A stretch of 64,000 nucleotides of DNA, taken from IMG/VR virus record IMGVR_UViG_3300013111_000230, positions 1-64,000 of that record. One strand, 5' to 3'. The stretch comes from a virus. Of this stretch, positions 22,304-30,839 are shown in pieces; position 1 is the first letter of the stretch; each line of letters begins with the position of its first letter. A program made the position numbers and the translations under genes. A model generated the notes under the pieces. It was given only the letters and a program-made list of their open reading frames with translations. It had not been told where the DNA came from and did no database searches.

Positions 22304-24360
22304 ATACCCATGGCAAAATCATACCTGGAACCATATGATTCATCTATTACAATCCCAGAGACGTTCATGAACCCTGAAGGTGTTACATACGTTGCCTCCT
22401 GCTCAGATGATCCCAAACAAATGTCATCCAAGATAGACATTAAGTCATCATACATTTGCTGTTGGTTGCGAGATAGTTCAAAAATAGTTCCATTGCCACT
22501 TGTCACATAGTCGTTCCAAACACGAGAGCGCCTTTCTGCGAAAGCATAAAACTTTAAGTTCGGAGTAGATTCAAGTGCTTCCAAGACTTGAGTTGCAGTG
22601 ACAGTTGGAACCAAGTAGGACTGTGCATATTCATCACTAAATAAGACAATAATCCTATCTGCGTTTGGTCTCCAGTTCACCTTGAAGAATTTTAATTCTG
22701 GGATTGAACCCATTCTATTGGCCCAAGTTGCTTGAGCAAAGTTATAGTTAACATTGCCAGAGATGTTTTGCAGAGCGAGTAAAATGGCATCCTTAAATTG
22801 CTCGTTGCCTGTCGAGTTGTCGAACTGCCCTACATTGGAAAATGCTGTTAGGAACTGATCGAACTCAGTGATATTCGACTCCATAATAAGCATCTCTTGC
22901 GTGCCAGTAGGAGTAGGGGCTCCTTTAGGTCCAACGATTAGTCCCCACTTCAATTTATCCTCTGCTGCAAAATTCTGAGCAAATCTATTCATTGCCATCC
23001 TCACTGCATTGATATAGTTCTCCATGGAACCAGACCAGTCTACTAAAAATAAAATATCTGTCTCTGGAATTTCCTCTCCGTAGTCTACGATACCGTCACA
23101 GTCATCGTCAGCACCATTGCAGATTTCCTCCTGTGGTAAAGTTTCACCTCCACAAAAGTCAACGACTTGACCTTGTGTTGGGTGGTCTCCATACCACTGC
23201 CCTCTGTTACAAGACTGCTCTCCCATTTCGCAGATTCCCACATTCAAGGTACCTTCAGGCCCAGTGTAGCAATCTCTAACAAGCTGTTCATCTATCAAAC
23301 TATCACAGTCTTCATCGAAGTCGTTGCACATCTCAGGGTTTATGGCAACTCCTGCAAACTGATCGCACTCCTCACCAGGTTCTAACTCAGGAACCCAATG
23401 GCAAAGAGCAAAGCACTCGGTCATCTGAGTGATTTGGCACTCCTCATTAATACACTCGCAAGTCTTAAACCCCATACCACAAGTTAAGGGAGGTTCCATG
23501 CAGGGCACGAGCGCGCCCACTGACTCTGGTGGGCATTGGCAGTTCAAACCTTCGTCAACTAGATTATCACAGTCATTATCCTCGCCATCGCAGGCTTCAG
23601 GTGCAGGTCTTTGAGCAGTGCAACCTATCCAGTTGCCGTTTGCACATATCTCTAAACCTGAGTTACAAGTAGTTGAACACTCTCTAATAAGTTGTTCGTC
23701 AGCTGAACCGTCGCAATCATTATCAAGTCCGTCGCAAATGTCTTCTGGAACCTGTCCACAACCACCGCAGGCATTTAACTGGTTTTCATCAACATTGCCA
23801 TCGCAGTCGTTATCCTGGTTGTCACAAACCTCTTCCTCTTCAAAACAAGTAATACACTCTCCGTAGTAAAGTCTGCCCTTGTCACATTTAACTTCCTGTC
23901 TACCTGTGGTGCCATCTATTTCACAATCATAATACATCGTGAAGTCTTCGTTTATCCCAGGAGGACAGTCGAATGCGTGTACACATTCAGATTCCTCTAA
24001 AATCTCTGCTGGTGGACAGTTTGGATCTCTGTTTCTATCACAGGGAATCAAATCTTCTCCACAAATGTCTAGGATTGCATATTTTGCCCGAATCTCTGTT
24101 CCCGTAGGTGGACAGTACCAAGTTTGGCGTTGGCAACAAGTCGGATTGCAGGTGCAATATAAATCATCAGTGTTCGCAAGATTAGCACAGGGGTCCACCC
24201 AAGCATCTACAGTGATATCTGGGATTTCAACAATCTGAGTGTCAACAGAGGAATCAACAATCACCATTCTTTGTACATCTGGTGCTGGTGCAGTGCCGAT
24301 GGGCGTCGAGTCTGTACAAGCAACAACAAATAGCATACAGAACAAAATTCTACTTTTCAT
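22294..24360 (-). CDS. Large VWA lipoprotein with MopE-type metal-binding repeats, 688 aa
   Basis: A lipoprotein signal (MKSRILFCMLFVVAC, lipobox VVAC, Cys15) leads to a Cys-rich region. Five repeats of the form CDG-x-DNDCDG-x-xDE follow, at about 178-192, 208-222, 257-270, 345-358 and 414-427, as in MopE and deltaproteobacterial surface proteins. A von Willebrand factor A domain starts near 435, with a MIDAS-like DWSGS (441-445) and IIVLFSDEY. It is predicted to be outer-membrane anchored and Ca2+-rich. Such a protein is very unusual in a phage. It lies downstream of lysis-type genes. Confidence 0.85.
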   Translation of the reverse strand: MKSRILFCMLFVVACTDSTPIGTAPAPDVQRMVIVDSSVDTQIVEIPDITVDAWVDPCANLANTDDLYCTCNPTCCQRQTWYCPPTGTEIRAKYAILDICGEDLIPCDRNRDPNCPPAEILEESECVHAFDCPPGINEDFTMYYDCEIDGTTGRQEVKCDKGRLYYGECITCFEEEEVCDNQDNDCDGNVDENQLNACGGCGQVPEDICDGLDNDCDGSADEQLIRECSTTCNSGLEICANGNWIGCTAQRPAPEACDGEDNDCDNLVDEGLNCQCPPESVGALVPCMEPPLTCGMGFKTCECINEECQITQMTECFALCHWVPELEPGEECDQFAGVAINPEMCNDFDEDCDSLIDEQLVRDCYTGPEGTLNVGICEMGEQSCNRGQWYGDHPTQGQVVDFCGGETLPQEEICNGADDDCDGIVDYGEEIPETDILFLVDWSGSMENYINAVRMAMNRFAQNFAAEDKLKWGLIVGPKGAPTPTGTQEMLIMESNITEFDQFLTAFSNVGQFDNSTGNEQFKDAILLALQNISGNVNYNFAQATWANRMGSIPELKFFKVNWRPNADRIIVLFSDEYAQSYLVPTVTATQVLEALESTPNLKFYAFAERRSRVWNDYVTSGNGTIFELSRNQQQMYDDLMSILDDICLGSSEQEATYVTPSGFMNVSGIVIDESYGSRYDFAMGMCY

Positions 24361-24619
24361 TTTTGTTTCTCAACTTAAGGATTCCCTTTACTTCATTTAG
24401 ATCTTTTGAAGTTTCTTCGAGATCTGCTTGCGTCGATTCCAGAATCCTCAGTACAGTATCTGATTTTTCAATTATACGATCTATACTTTCATTGAGTGCT
24501 TGAGATTGAATCTTTGCTTCTCTCGCGCTCTCTTGACGCTCTGCCCCTTTATACTGATAAACCCCAAACAAACCCAAGGCAAAAACGCCATAGAATATAA
24601 AAATACTTCTTGTCTTCAT
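24350..24619 (-). CDS. Inner-membrane coiled-coil protein, i-spanin candidate, 89 aa
   Basis: From ATG 24619 (AGGAGG four bases upstream) the protein starts MKTRSIFIFYGVFALGLFGV, one N-terminal membrane helix. A long charged helix follows with heptads (NESIDRIIEKSDTVLRILES, then LEETSKDLNEVKGILKL). This is the i-spanin (Rz) topology: short cytoplasmic start, membrane anchor, periplasmic coiled coil. It lies between a lytic transglycosylase and a lipoprotein gene, as in lysis cassettes. It overlaps both neighbours' ends. The role is inferred from topology and context. Confidence 0.6.
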   Translation of the reverse strand: MKTRSIFIFYGVFALGLFGVYQYKGAERQESAREAKIQSQALNESIDRIIEKSDTVLRILESTQADLEETSKDLNEVKGILKLRNKNEK

Positions 24620-24644
24620 GGTACCTCCTCGTACGCTCCCTATC

Positions 24645-25127
24645 TCAACATCCATCTTCATCTAAGATAGATTTATATTTCTTCACAATCTTAATATAAT
24701 GCATTCTATCATAAGAATTCTTCCAGCGCAAGCAGATCGTGCCAGTACTATAAAAGCACAACCCCTTGTTTACATTACCCTTGGCATAAACCCTTATATT
24801 GTAAGATAAGATTTGGGCGCCTACTTTTATTGACACTTTCGGGTTCTTCAACTGTTCGCAAGTGTATTTCCTATTTTTGGTTTCTGGTCCACCTGTCCAT
24901 CTAGGTATTACCTGAGTGAGTCCGCATGCTCCCGCTGGCGAAGTGACCCACGGTACAAACGAACTCTCGGCCATAATTACGGCCGCCAAGAGAGATGGTT
25001 CAATGTCATTCTTTTCTGCTTCTGCAATTATTGTTGGAACATAAGAGCACGCTCTGCGTGATGAAGAATCTGTAAGTCCAAAACTGCTGCCGATAATTGC
25101 ACAGAGTGCTAGCATTGAGACTGGCAT
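24645..25127 (-). CDS. Secreted lytic transglycosylase (SLT/GH23)
   Basis: This 160-residue protein has an N-terminal signal or signal-arrest helix (MLALCAIIGSSFGL). The SLT domain follows: catalytic Glu54 in AAVIMAESSF, then SPAGACGLTQVIP, and a later SYNIRVYAKGNVNKGLCFY where Tyr often completes the site. It cleaves the glycan backbone of peptidoglycan in the periplasm. The signal segment means it can reach the wall through the Sec system, so holin need not release it. It shares one base with thyX. Confidence 0.9.
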   Translation of the reverse strand: MPVSMLALCAIIGSSFGLTDSSSRRACSYVPTIIAEAEKNDIEPSLLAAVIMAESSFVPWVTSPAGACGLTQVIPRWTGGPETKNRKYTCEQLKNPKVSIKVGAQILSYNIRVYAKGNVNKGLCFYSTGTICLRWKNSYDRMHYIKIVKKYKSILDEDGC

Positions 25128-25834
25128 TATCTCTCCTCCATCTTATTCAATATAAATGATTGTACTGAGTGTGGGAACAGACCCTCTACAATCTCCAGGC
25201 ATGCCTCGGCAACCTGTTGGATCTCCCACTGGGCGCCCTCATGTGAGCGCAGCTGCACAAACTTAAGAAGGTTGTGTAAATTAACAGTTCCATAATATTT
25301 GGTGTATAAATTCTGAGGGAGGATACCTCTGGCCTGTTCCCTGCAGACACCCGCATCAAGCAGACTTTCAAACAACTTCAGACTCTCTGAGTGATGAGAT
25401 TTTACCAAGTCTGCCGCTAGAGCGGAAACTGGAAATCCTGACCTGTTGTATTCCAGTATTGGATTTGTTAATTTATCCTTACTCGCCTGTCTATTACTTT
25501 CGTGCTGGGTTCTAAATTCTCTAGGTTCATAGAACTCCATATCTACAGCAGTATACCTTCTAGATATCTCATTGTATGCCCAAGTGCGGTGTCGATGATG
25601 CTGACTACGAATAAACAAAGGTACCGTGAACCTAAAAGTAACAGTGCAGTGCTCAAAAGGAGAAGAATGATTATGGGACATAAGATAATTGATGAGTTTG
25701 ATGTCCTTCTCATCTACTTCTTCCTTTTCCGACCCAAAAGAGACCCGCGCTGCATTAACAACCGACAAATCTGAACCCATATGTGAAATGTATTCAACCG
25801 CACCTATATCGTCTCCATATAGTTCAATTCTCAT
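25127..25834 (-). CDS. thyX: Flavin-dependent thymidylate synthase ThyX
   Basis: This 235-residue protein has the ThyX signature RHR-x7-S-x-R near residues 81-94 (RHRTWAYNEISRRY), NHSSPFEHCTVTF for FAD and dUMP contacts, and a C-terminal LRSHEGAQWEIQ. It makes dTMP from dUMP using methylene-THF and FAD. I use ATG 25834 because AGGAGG lies five bases upstream. It overlaps the groES stop by 11 bases. Together with dUTPase and thymidine kinase it covers both routes to dTMP. Confidence 0.96.
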   Translation of the reverse strand: MRIELYGDDIGAVEYISHMGSDLSVVNAARVSFGSEKEEVDEKDIKLINYLMSHNHSSPFEHCTVTFRFTVPLFIRSQHHRHRTWAYNEISRRYTAVDMEFYEPREFRTQHESNRQASKDKLTNPILEYNRSGFPVSALAADLVKSHHSESLKLFESLLDAGVCREQARGILPQNLYTKYYGTVNLHNLLKFVQLRSHEGAQWEIQQVAEACLEIVEGLFPHSVQSFILNKMEER

Positions 25835-26144
25835 TCGGCCTCCTGTAGATCCCAACTACATAGTTTTCTAAAATCATGTAGTGTGTTCTACCACCTGCTT
25901 CAACTTCCTCAATCATAGACTTGTCAACAACAATCTCTTTCGGTCCGATTCTGTTAAACTTCAACTCATGAAAGTCCTTCTTACAATCAGAAGCAACATC
26001 CACTACGGTTGCCTTGATGAACCTGGACTCTTCTTGCTTGAAATCATCTGGTAAAATTACACCAGTGTCCGTCTTCTCTTCCTTGTAGTGTGGCACAATT
26101 GCAATGTGTCTGTTGACAGGTTTCAGCATCATCAAATCAGTCAT
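25824..26144 (-). CDS. groES: GroES-type co-chaperonin
   Basis: The 106 residues match Cpn10: LKPVNRHIAIVPHYKEE at the start, a mobile loop DTGVILPDDFKQEES (compare GGIVLTG of GroES), a core strand ATVVDVASDC and a closing MILENYVVGIYR. GroES caps GroEL through the loop hydrophobics (here VIL). The roof region is longer than in E. coli. GGAGG precedes the ATG. It is separated from the phage groEL by about 15 kb but is on the same strand. Confidence 0.88.
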   Translation of the reverse strand: MTDLMMLKPVNRHIAIVPHYKEEKTDTGVILPDDFKQEESRFIKATVVDVASDCKKDFHELKFNRIGPKEIVVDKSMIEEVEAGGRTHYMILENYVVGIYRRPNEN

Positions 26145-26409
26145 CGGCGCCTCCGAAGTTTTGCTTTAGGTGGTTAAAGTAATCGGTAATCATCTCAAGG
26201 TCATCACCTTGCTTTAACATTCGATATACCTTGACCGCCATACGCATGTCTTCTTTGGTCAACCAATCGTTCTCAGCATAACTGGATCTTAGGTCTTTCA
26301 GATGCTCCTTGAGAGGTTGCATCTCCTCTTCAATGGCAACAAATGCCTTAATAAATTTGACGATGTGCTCGTCCTTTGTCATATGATCTTCTTCTTTATC
26401 ACCAAACAT
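26137..26409 (-). CDS. Small helical protein, GapR/DUF2312-like (weak), 90 aa
   Basis: The protein is helical: HIVKFIKAFVAIEEEMQPLK, then LRSSYAENDWLTKEDMRMAV and KVYRMLKQGDDLEMITDYF. The order of an E-rich helix, YAEN linker and basic helix resembles DUF2312/GapR proteins that bind overtwisted DNA. The match is weak; similar small proteins occur in marine phages without function. It heads the GroES-ThyX transcription unit, with promoter 26436-26464 and an AGGAG ribosome site. Confidence 0.6.
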   Translation of the reverse strand: MFGDKEEDHMTKDEHIVKFIKAFVAIEEEMQPLKEHLKDLRSSYAENDWLTKEDMRMAVKVYRMLKQGDDLEMITDYFNHLKQNFGGADD

Positions 26410-26435
26410 AGTAACTCCTTTCCATTGGTAGAATA

Positions 26436-26464
26436 ATAATACTAAATTATATCAATTAATGCAA
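26436..26464 (-). promoter_or_regulatory. Sigma70-like promoter of the GroES/ThyX unit
   Basis: Minus strand -35 TTGCAT (26459-26464), 17-base spacer, -10 TATTAT (26436-26441). The -35 has two mismatches from consensus, so it is weaker than the groEL promoter. Confidence 0.5.
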
Positions 26465-26496
26465 GTGTTTTTTCAAACAAAATGAAATAAAATTAT

Positions 26497-26568
26497 TTAA
26501 GATTGAAGGGGCGGAAACATGTACCATACGTAGATGATGGCCGCTTGCAACAACAGTAACCTTGCCAT
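26497..26568 (-). CDS. Possible 23-residue membrane peptide
   Basis: Just after the transporter gene an ATG frame encodes MARLLLLQAAIIYVWYMFPP..., a single short hydrophobic helix. GGAGGTG, at the end of the transporter gene, lies about 8 bases upstream, an excellent ribosome site. It fills the gap before the promoter at 26436. Too short for homology; supported only by ribosome site and composition. Confidence 0.4.
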   Translation of the reverse strand: MARLLLLQAAIIYVWYMFPPLQS

Positions 26569-26571
26569 CGT

Positions 26572-27507
26572 TCACGACACCTCCTGAACCAGTAACACAA
26601 TAATGATCGAAACGGACAGTCCCAACATCATCTTCATGAAGTCCTTGGCGACAAGAGGAAAGACCTTTTTCACCTTTCTATCCATTCTCGTTGCAATGGC
26701 GAGTTCACGACCACAAAGCAACCCTACAAACACCCACGTTGTGCTCATGGGAATGTTGTTCATCTGCTTTAGGTACAGTAAGATAAAAGCATAAACCGCA
26801 TCGATGATTGTGGCCGAGCGCACATAAGACGTAGAGGATTTCTCAATTACTATCTGCTGTATCTTGCCACCCTTGGTATAAAAGACATACCCCAACACAG
26901 ACACCAATAACACAAGCACGCCTGACAAGAACTCTACGCTCATCTGTCTTGGTGCGAACACTGCTATGTTCGCGAGGTCATGACTTAGCCAAGTGAACCA
27001 TAAGAATCCCGTTGTACCCCACTGGGCGATGCGCCAGGCACGTTCATGGTCTGGTTTAACCTTCTTCTTTTCGTCTAAGTATTTGGACAGAATCATCCAA
27101 AACCCGTAAGCTACAGTTGCTGCTATGGCATATCCAAGGACACTCTTAACCAACATCTTCTCAAAAACAACAGTACTAGCAAAGGCGGATAACACCAAGA
27201 ATGTCGTAGAGACTGGAATGCCATATCTTGTCAGCAACAGTAAAACACCTGGTGCTAATGCATGGTACCACTCAACTGTTACGAAAGGTATCTTCTCTAG
27301 GCGTCCGAAGGATATGTCTCCTCCATATGCAAACCAACTGTACAAAACAGTCGCAACAAGCACTGATGAGGCAGCTGCCCACAGTTTCCACCATGGCGTC
27401 TTCTTATTCGACACCATAAACGTTCCCAAGGTTTGAACGGCATCGTTACTCATAACCGCTGTGCCAGCAAGGGTGATCCCAACAAGGGGCAAAATCATCT
27501 CTAACAT
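26572..27507 (-). CDS. PiT-family phosphate transporter
   Basis: The 311 residues contain about eight membrane helices and two PiT half-repeats. The first has MSNDAVQTLGTF and RYGIPVSTTFLVL; the second has SHDLANIAVFA and MNNIPMSTTWVF. ND-x-A-N/Q and P-x-STT are PiT signatures for phosphate and cation binding. At 311 residues it is a compact version of the 400-500 residue cellular transporters. It would sit in the inner membrane and raise phosphate (or sulfate-like anion) uptake during infection. AAGGAG precedes the ATG. Confidence 0.88.
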   Translation of the reverse strand: MLEMILPLVGITLAGTAVMSNDAVQTLGTFMVSNKKTPWWKLWAAASSVLVATVLYSWFAYGGDISFGRLEKIPFVTVEWYHALAPGVLLLLTRYGIPVSTTFLVLSAFASTVVFEKMLVKSVLGYAIAATVAYGFWMILSKYLDEKKKVKPDHERAWRIAQWGTTGFLWFTWLSHDLANIAVFAPRQMSVEFLSGVLVLLVSVLGYVFYTKGGKIQQIVIEKSSTSYVRSATIIDAVYAFILLYLKQMNNIPMSTTWVFVGLLCGRELAIATRMDRKVKKVFPLVAKDFMKMMLGLSVSIIIVLLVQEVS

Positions 27508-27597
27508 TTCTATAAACTCCTTTTAACTTGGATAAGTATACTCTATGTTAGAGATGTTGTTGTGCCATTTGTGTGAAGTGTTTGAGACAAGCAGGAG

Positions 27598-29460
27598 TCA
27601 AACAAACTTAATTTCACAAGCTCCGCCAGCGCAGGCAATTTCGCCCTGCAGATCTGTATTGTCTTCCTCTTCAACAACCTTTGAGAGGTCAACCTTAGTG
27701 AGGGATGCCATCATCGCTTCATAGGTCTCCTCTGCGCAGTCTTCGAAGGGTGCCTGGGTGTACGTTCCACCATCGTATGGCAGCACTGACAGTCCATTAT
27801 AACTGTTCCTATTTTCCCACATCCATTCACCGACGTCGACCCACTCAGCGTCCTTGATCGACACAGTTGCAGAAATATTGTGAGTATTCTGACCCTTTCG
27901 GAAACCTGGCTTTACCCATTCGTCCGTCACCTGCTTTACTCTCTTAAGCAACTGAAGAGCAGACTCTGTTCTCATTATAGCACCTTCTGGGGCTCGCTGA
28001 GGGATGGAGATAACTGCCGTACTGTGTGGGCTAAAGTACTCGTCTTCAACCAACTCAGGATGATTCTTCGCCAAGTAAGAATAAATCGGTTCATTCTTGC
28101 CAACACGAATACGACGAACATAAAAATCATTGTGCCAAGCATGAATACCAGAGGAAGTACCAAGCGCAAGACTTGTGGTACCAGCTGGTTTAACACATGT
28201 TGTTCTAGCTGCTGGTTTTACACCAATCAACTCTGCGACTCTAGCATTCTCCTTCTTGACAGTAGCGGCAGCTGCCTTCATATCCAAAAGAAGAACCTTG
28301 CCAGATGCAATACCCGTCATCGATACGCCAATGAGTGCATCTTTCTCTGTTGTTCTTCTCCATACGTCTCTAAGATAATGAAAATCAGTGTAACTCGCCT
28401 GAAGTGTTCCGATAAAACTAGCAGCGCGGACTCTGCTCTCCAAGTCCTCCTGCCCTTCCAAATCAGATACATTTACCTCAGTCAAATTACAAAACTGATA
28501 CGGTCGGAGACCTATTTCACAGCAAGGGTTAGTGCCCCAGTCCTTATCATTGGAGAAGTAAAACCCAGGTTCTCCTGCCCCTGATGCTTTGACTCGGTCC
28601 CACAAATTCATAAAATATTCTTTATCAATCTTGTGTCTCAATAATACAACTGAGTTGTTTGCACGTCCTCTCTGTGGGTTTGTCTCCCACCAGTTGCCAG
28701 TCTTAGCAGAGATCATCTCCTCGTCGTCTGCTGAGAATAGCGATATAAGCGCTGCCCTGCGGATACCTCCCGCAAGTACAGCGTCTGCGATATGGCAAAC
28801 CATATCGTGAACTTCAATAGAAGAAAGTTTGTCACCGCTCTCCTTTTCAGATAACATACCTTCCAACTTCACAAGACACTCTCTTAGTGGTTGTGGTCCA
28901 GGTGCTTTGCCTCCCGATGTTACGAGTGCCGCGCCTTTTGGACGGATGTCTGTATAATCAAATCTAAGTCTAGAACCTCCATTGAAATAGGAACGAACCA
29001 ATGCCTTTACAGCATCTGCCCAACCTTCAATAGAGTCGTTGACCAAAAACCTTCGTGTTCTTTTCATGTTTGGTCTAGTAATTTCTGGTAGTTTTTCGAC
29101 GTGATGCTTTTGAACACTATATCCAACACCCGTACCACCAAGCAGCAAGAACATCGCCTCGCCGAATGATCGCCAATCATCGATTGGCATGAAAGCGCAG
29201 TTAAAAATCCTGTTAGGAGCAACCTCAATTGGTTTGCCGCCAAACTGCAGGGACCTCATAGAAGGCAAAACCTTCTTGTCAAACACCAACTTATAATTTT
29301 TTCTAATCTGCAACTCTAGTTCTGGAAACTTCTTTAAGTGCATCTCCATATTTCTTGTAACCAGTTCATGCCACGTCTCTCTCCTGTTCTTTTCTGGCAC
29401 ATACTTGGCATATTTCATGTGCACAGTTATTTCTGACAAAATGTCATTTGATAAACTCAC
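27598..29460 (-). CDS. nrdJ: Adenosylcobalamin-dependent ribonucleotide reductase (class II)
   Basis: The 620-residue monomer resembles the Lactobacillus-type triphosphate reductase. It has FNCAFMPIDDW (Cys88, one active Cys), LLGGTGVGYS, NPCCEIGL (311-318, thiyl radical Cys), CVKPAGTTSLALG (422 on) and a C-terminal CAGGACE pair that relays electrons. It makes deoxynucleotides and needs host B12 but no separate radical subunit. Glutaredoxin at 7776-8030 is a possible reductant. It overlaps the helicase stop (ATGA at 29457). Confidence 0.95.
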   Translation of the reverse strand: MSLSNDILSEITVHMKYAKYVPEKNRRETWHELVTRNMEMHLKKFPELELQIRKNYKLVFDKKVLPSMRSLQFGGKPIEVAPNRIFNCAFMPIDDWRSFGEAMFLLLGGTGVGYSVQKHHVEKLPEITRPNMKRTRRFLVNDSIEGWADAVKALVRSYFNGGSRLRFDYTDIRPKGAALVTSGGKAPGPQPLRECLVKLEGMLSEKESGDKLSSIEVHDMVCHIADAVLAGGIRRAALISLFSADDEEMISAKTGNWWETNPQRGRANNSVVLLRHKIDKEYFMNLWDRVKASGAGEPGFYFSNDKDWGTNPCCEIGLRPYQFCNLTEVNVSDLEGQEDLESRVRAASFIGTLQASYTDFHYLRDVWRRTTEKDALIGVSMTGIASGKVLLLDMKAAAATVKKENARVAELIGVKPAARTTCVKPAGTTSLALGTSSGIHAWHNDFYVRRIRVGKNEPIYSYLAKNHPELVEDEYFSPHSTAVISIPQRAPEGAIMRTESALQLLKRVKQVTDEWVKPGFRKGQNTHNISATVSIKDAEWVDVGEWMWENRNSYNGLSVLPYDGGTYTQAPFEDCAEETYEAMMASLTKVDLSKVVEEEDNTDLQGEIACAGGACEIKFV

Positions 29461-30839
29461 TTCTTCGACCCTCCTTTAAACTCTTTATACTTTTCATTCA
29501 ATAATTTCTTTTGTTTCTTTGCTGCATCTTTAACAATATCTTCCATCTCCTCTTGCGTCATCGCCTTCGGCAAGACCTTGATTTTGACATTAGCAGTATC
29601 CATAAATATGGGGTATATCATACCATCGGGACCATTTCTGTTCTTTGCGATGTAAATTCTTCCACTATTGGTATTTTTGTCCTCAACAGTTCTTGAGACA
29701 GAGAAAATAAAATCCGCGACGAAGCACTTATTGAATGCTTCAGATATTGACTCCATAGTAATAACCTCTGCATTGAGACCAGACCGATTAGTCTGGGAGG
29801 CGGTCCAAATTGGGCAACCGACCTCCTGTGAAATGCCACGCAATTCTTCATAAATAGCCTCAAGTTGGTGTCTTTTCTCTTCTTTTGAGGATCCCTCTGG
29901 TTTTATCAAGTCAGCATAATCTACAATAATTAGATCTGGAACAAACTCCTGGTTTTTCATCTTCTCGATGTGGTTCTTTATCGTCTGGATAGTAGCTGAC
30001 CTAGTAGGATACTCTTTTACGATGAGTTTACCTTTTAAATCCTTCAAGTCATCGTAAATCTGTTCCTTGAATGCTGTTATGTCATTGAGATGATACCCAG
30101 TAATGCAACTATCATATCTATTGGCGACAACAGTGTCAGCCAACTCTAGAGTGTAGTGCACCACATTCTTTCCTTCCTGCAGCGCTTTAGATCCAAGATG
30201 AACTAGCACCATGGACTTGCCAGCACCTGTTGGTGCAATCACAACACCAAGTTCACCCTTTCCAAGCCCACCTTTAGAGATATCGTCAAGTGGATCCCAC
30301 CCAGTAGTAACTGGATTTCTTGCCTTCTTTTCAAATCGCTGTTCAAAATCCTCCATATAATCATACCCGAGGTCATTTGAGGTTCCTAGTTTGATTGCAT
30401 CGTTGATTACTTTTGCAACCTGGTCAAACGATGACTTCTTTAACAGCGGAACACACCTGATCATCGCTTCTTGTAACTTCTGCTTCTTACAGAAGTCAAG
30501 GGCAGTATCCTTTATATATCCAGACTCTGAATGGTTGATTTCTTGAGACAATACCCTAGCATAATAATCCCTCAACATCTTCTGCACAGAGTCTTGCTCC
30601 TCAGTGATGCCAGTTCGCAATATGCTGGTCATTATCTTTCTAGTGGGGTGTACGCCATACTTTTTCTTATACCCCTTGATCTTGTTAACAAAGACTCTGA
30701 GATAAGTTAATTCAAGGAAATTTATGTCCAAGACCTCAAAGATCTGATCCGCAAAGGGACGATCATCCAAGATTAAGTGGCACAGGTTTTCTTGAAAGTT
30801 CTTTCCGAACTTAGAGAAGTCTTGATTCATTTTATCCAT
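29457..30839 (-). CDS. 41: DnaB-family replicative helicase, T4 gp41-like
   Basis: The 460 residues show a helical N-terminal domain, then GWDPLDDISKGGLGKGELGV, Walker A APTGAGKS (202-209), Walker B LIIVDYADLI and SQTNRSG, with a C-terminal AKNRNGPDG arginine-finger region. It unwinds DNA as a hexamer at the fork. Start and stop overlap neighbours (TAATG at 30839). The helicase, FEN nuclease and UvsX order is T4-like in content. Confidence 0.95.
   Translation of the reverse strand: MDKMNQDFSKFGKNFQENLCHLILDDRPFADQIFEVLDINFLELTYLRVFVNKIKGYKKKYGVHPTRKIMTSILRTGITEEQDSVQKMLRDYYARVLSQEINHSESGYIKDTALDFCKKQKLQEAMIRCVPLLKKSSFDQVAKVINDAIKLGTSNDLGYDYMEDFEQRFEKKARNPVTTGWDPLDDISKGGLGKGELGVVIAPTGAGKSMVLVHLGSKALQEGKNVVHYTLELADTVVANRYDSCITGYHLNDITAFKEQIYDDLKDLKGKLIVKEYPTRSATIQTIKNHIEKMKNQEFVPDLIIVDYADLIKPEGSSKEEKRHQLEAIYEELRGISQEVGCPIWTASQTNRSGLNAEVITMESISEAFNKCFVADFIFSVSRTVEDKNTNSGRIYIAKNRNGPDGMIYPIFMDTANVKIKVLPKAMTQEEMEDIVKDAAKKQKKLLNEKYKEFKGGSKK

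Noticed and set aside
27520-27597. Promoter before the phosphate transporter
   Set aside because: A TATACT box exists, but no -35 is found at 16-18 bases; left uncalled.
27880-28584. 234-codon plus-strand frame
   Set aside because: It is antisense to the ribonucleotide reductase, has Cys/Ser-rich low-quality composition and no family resemblance.
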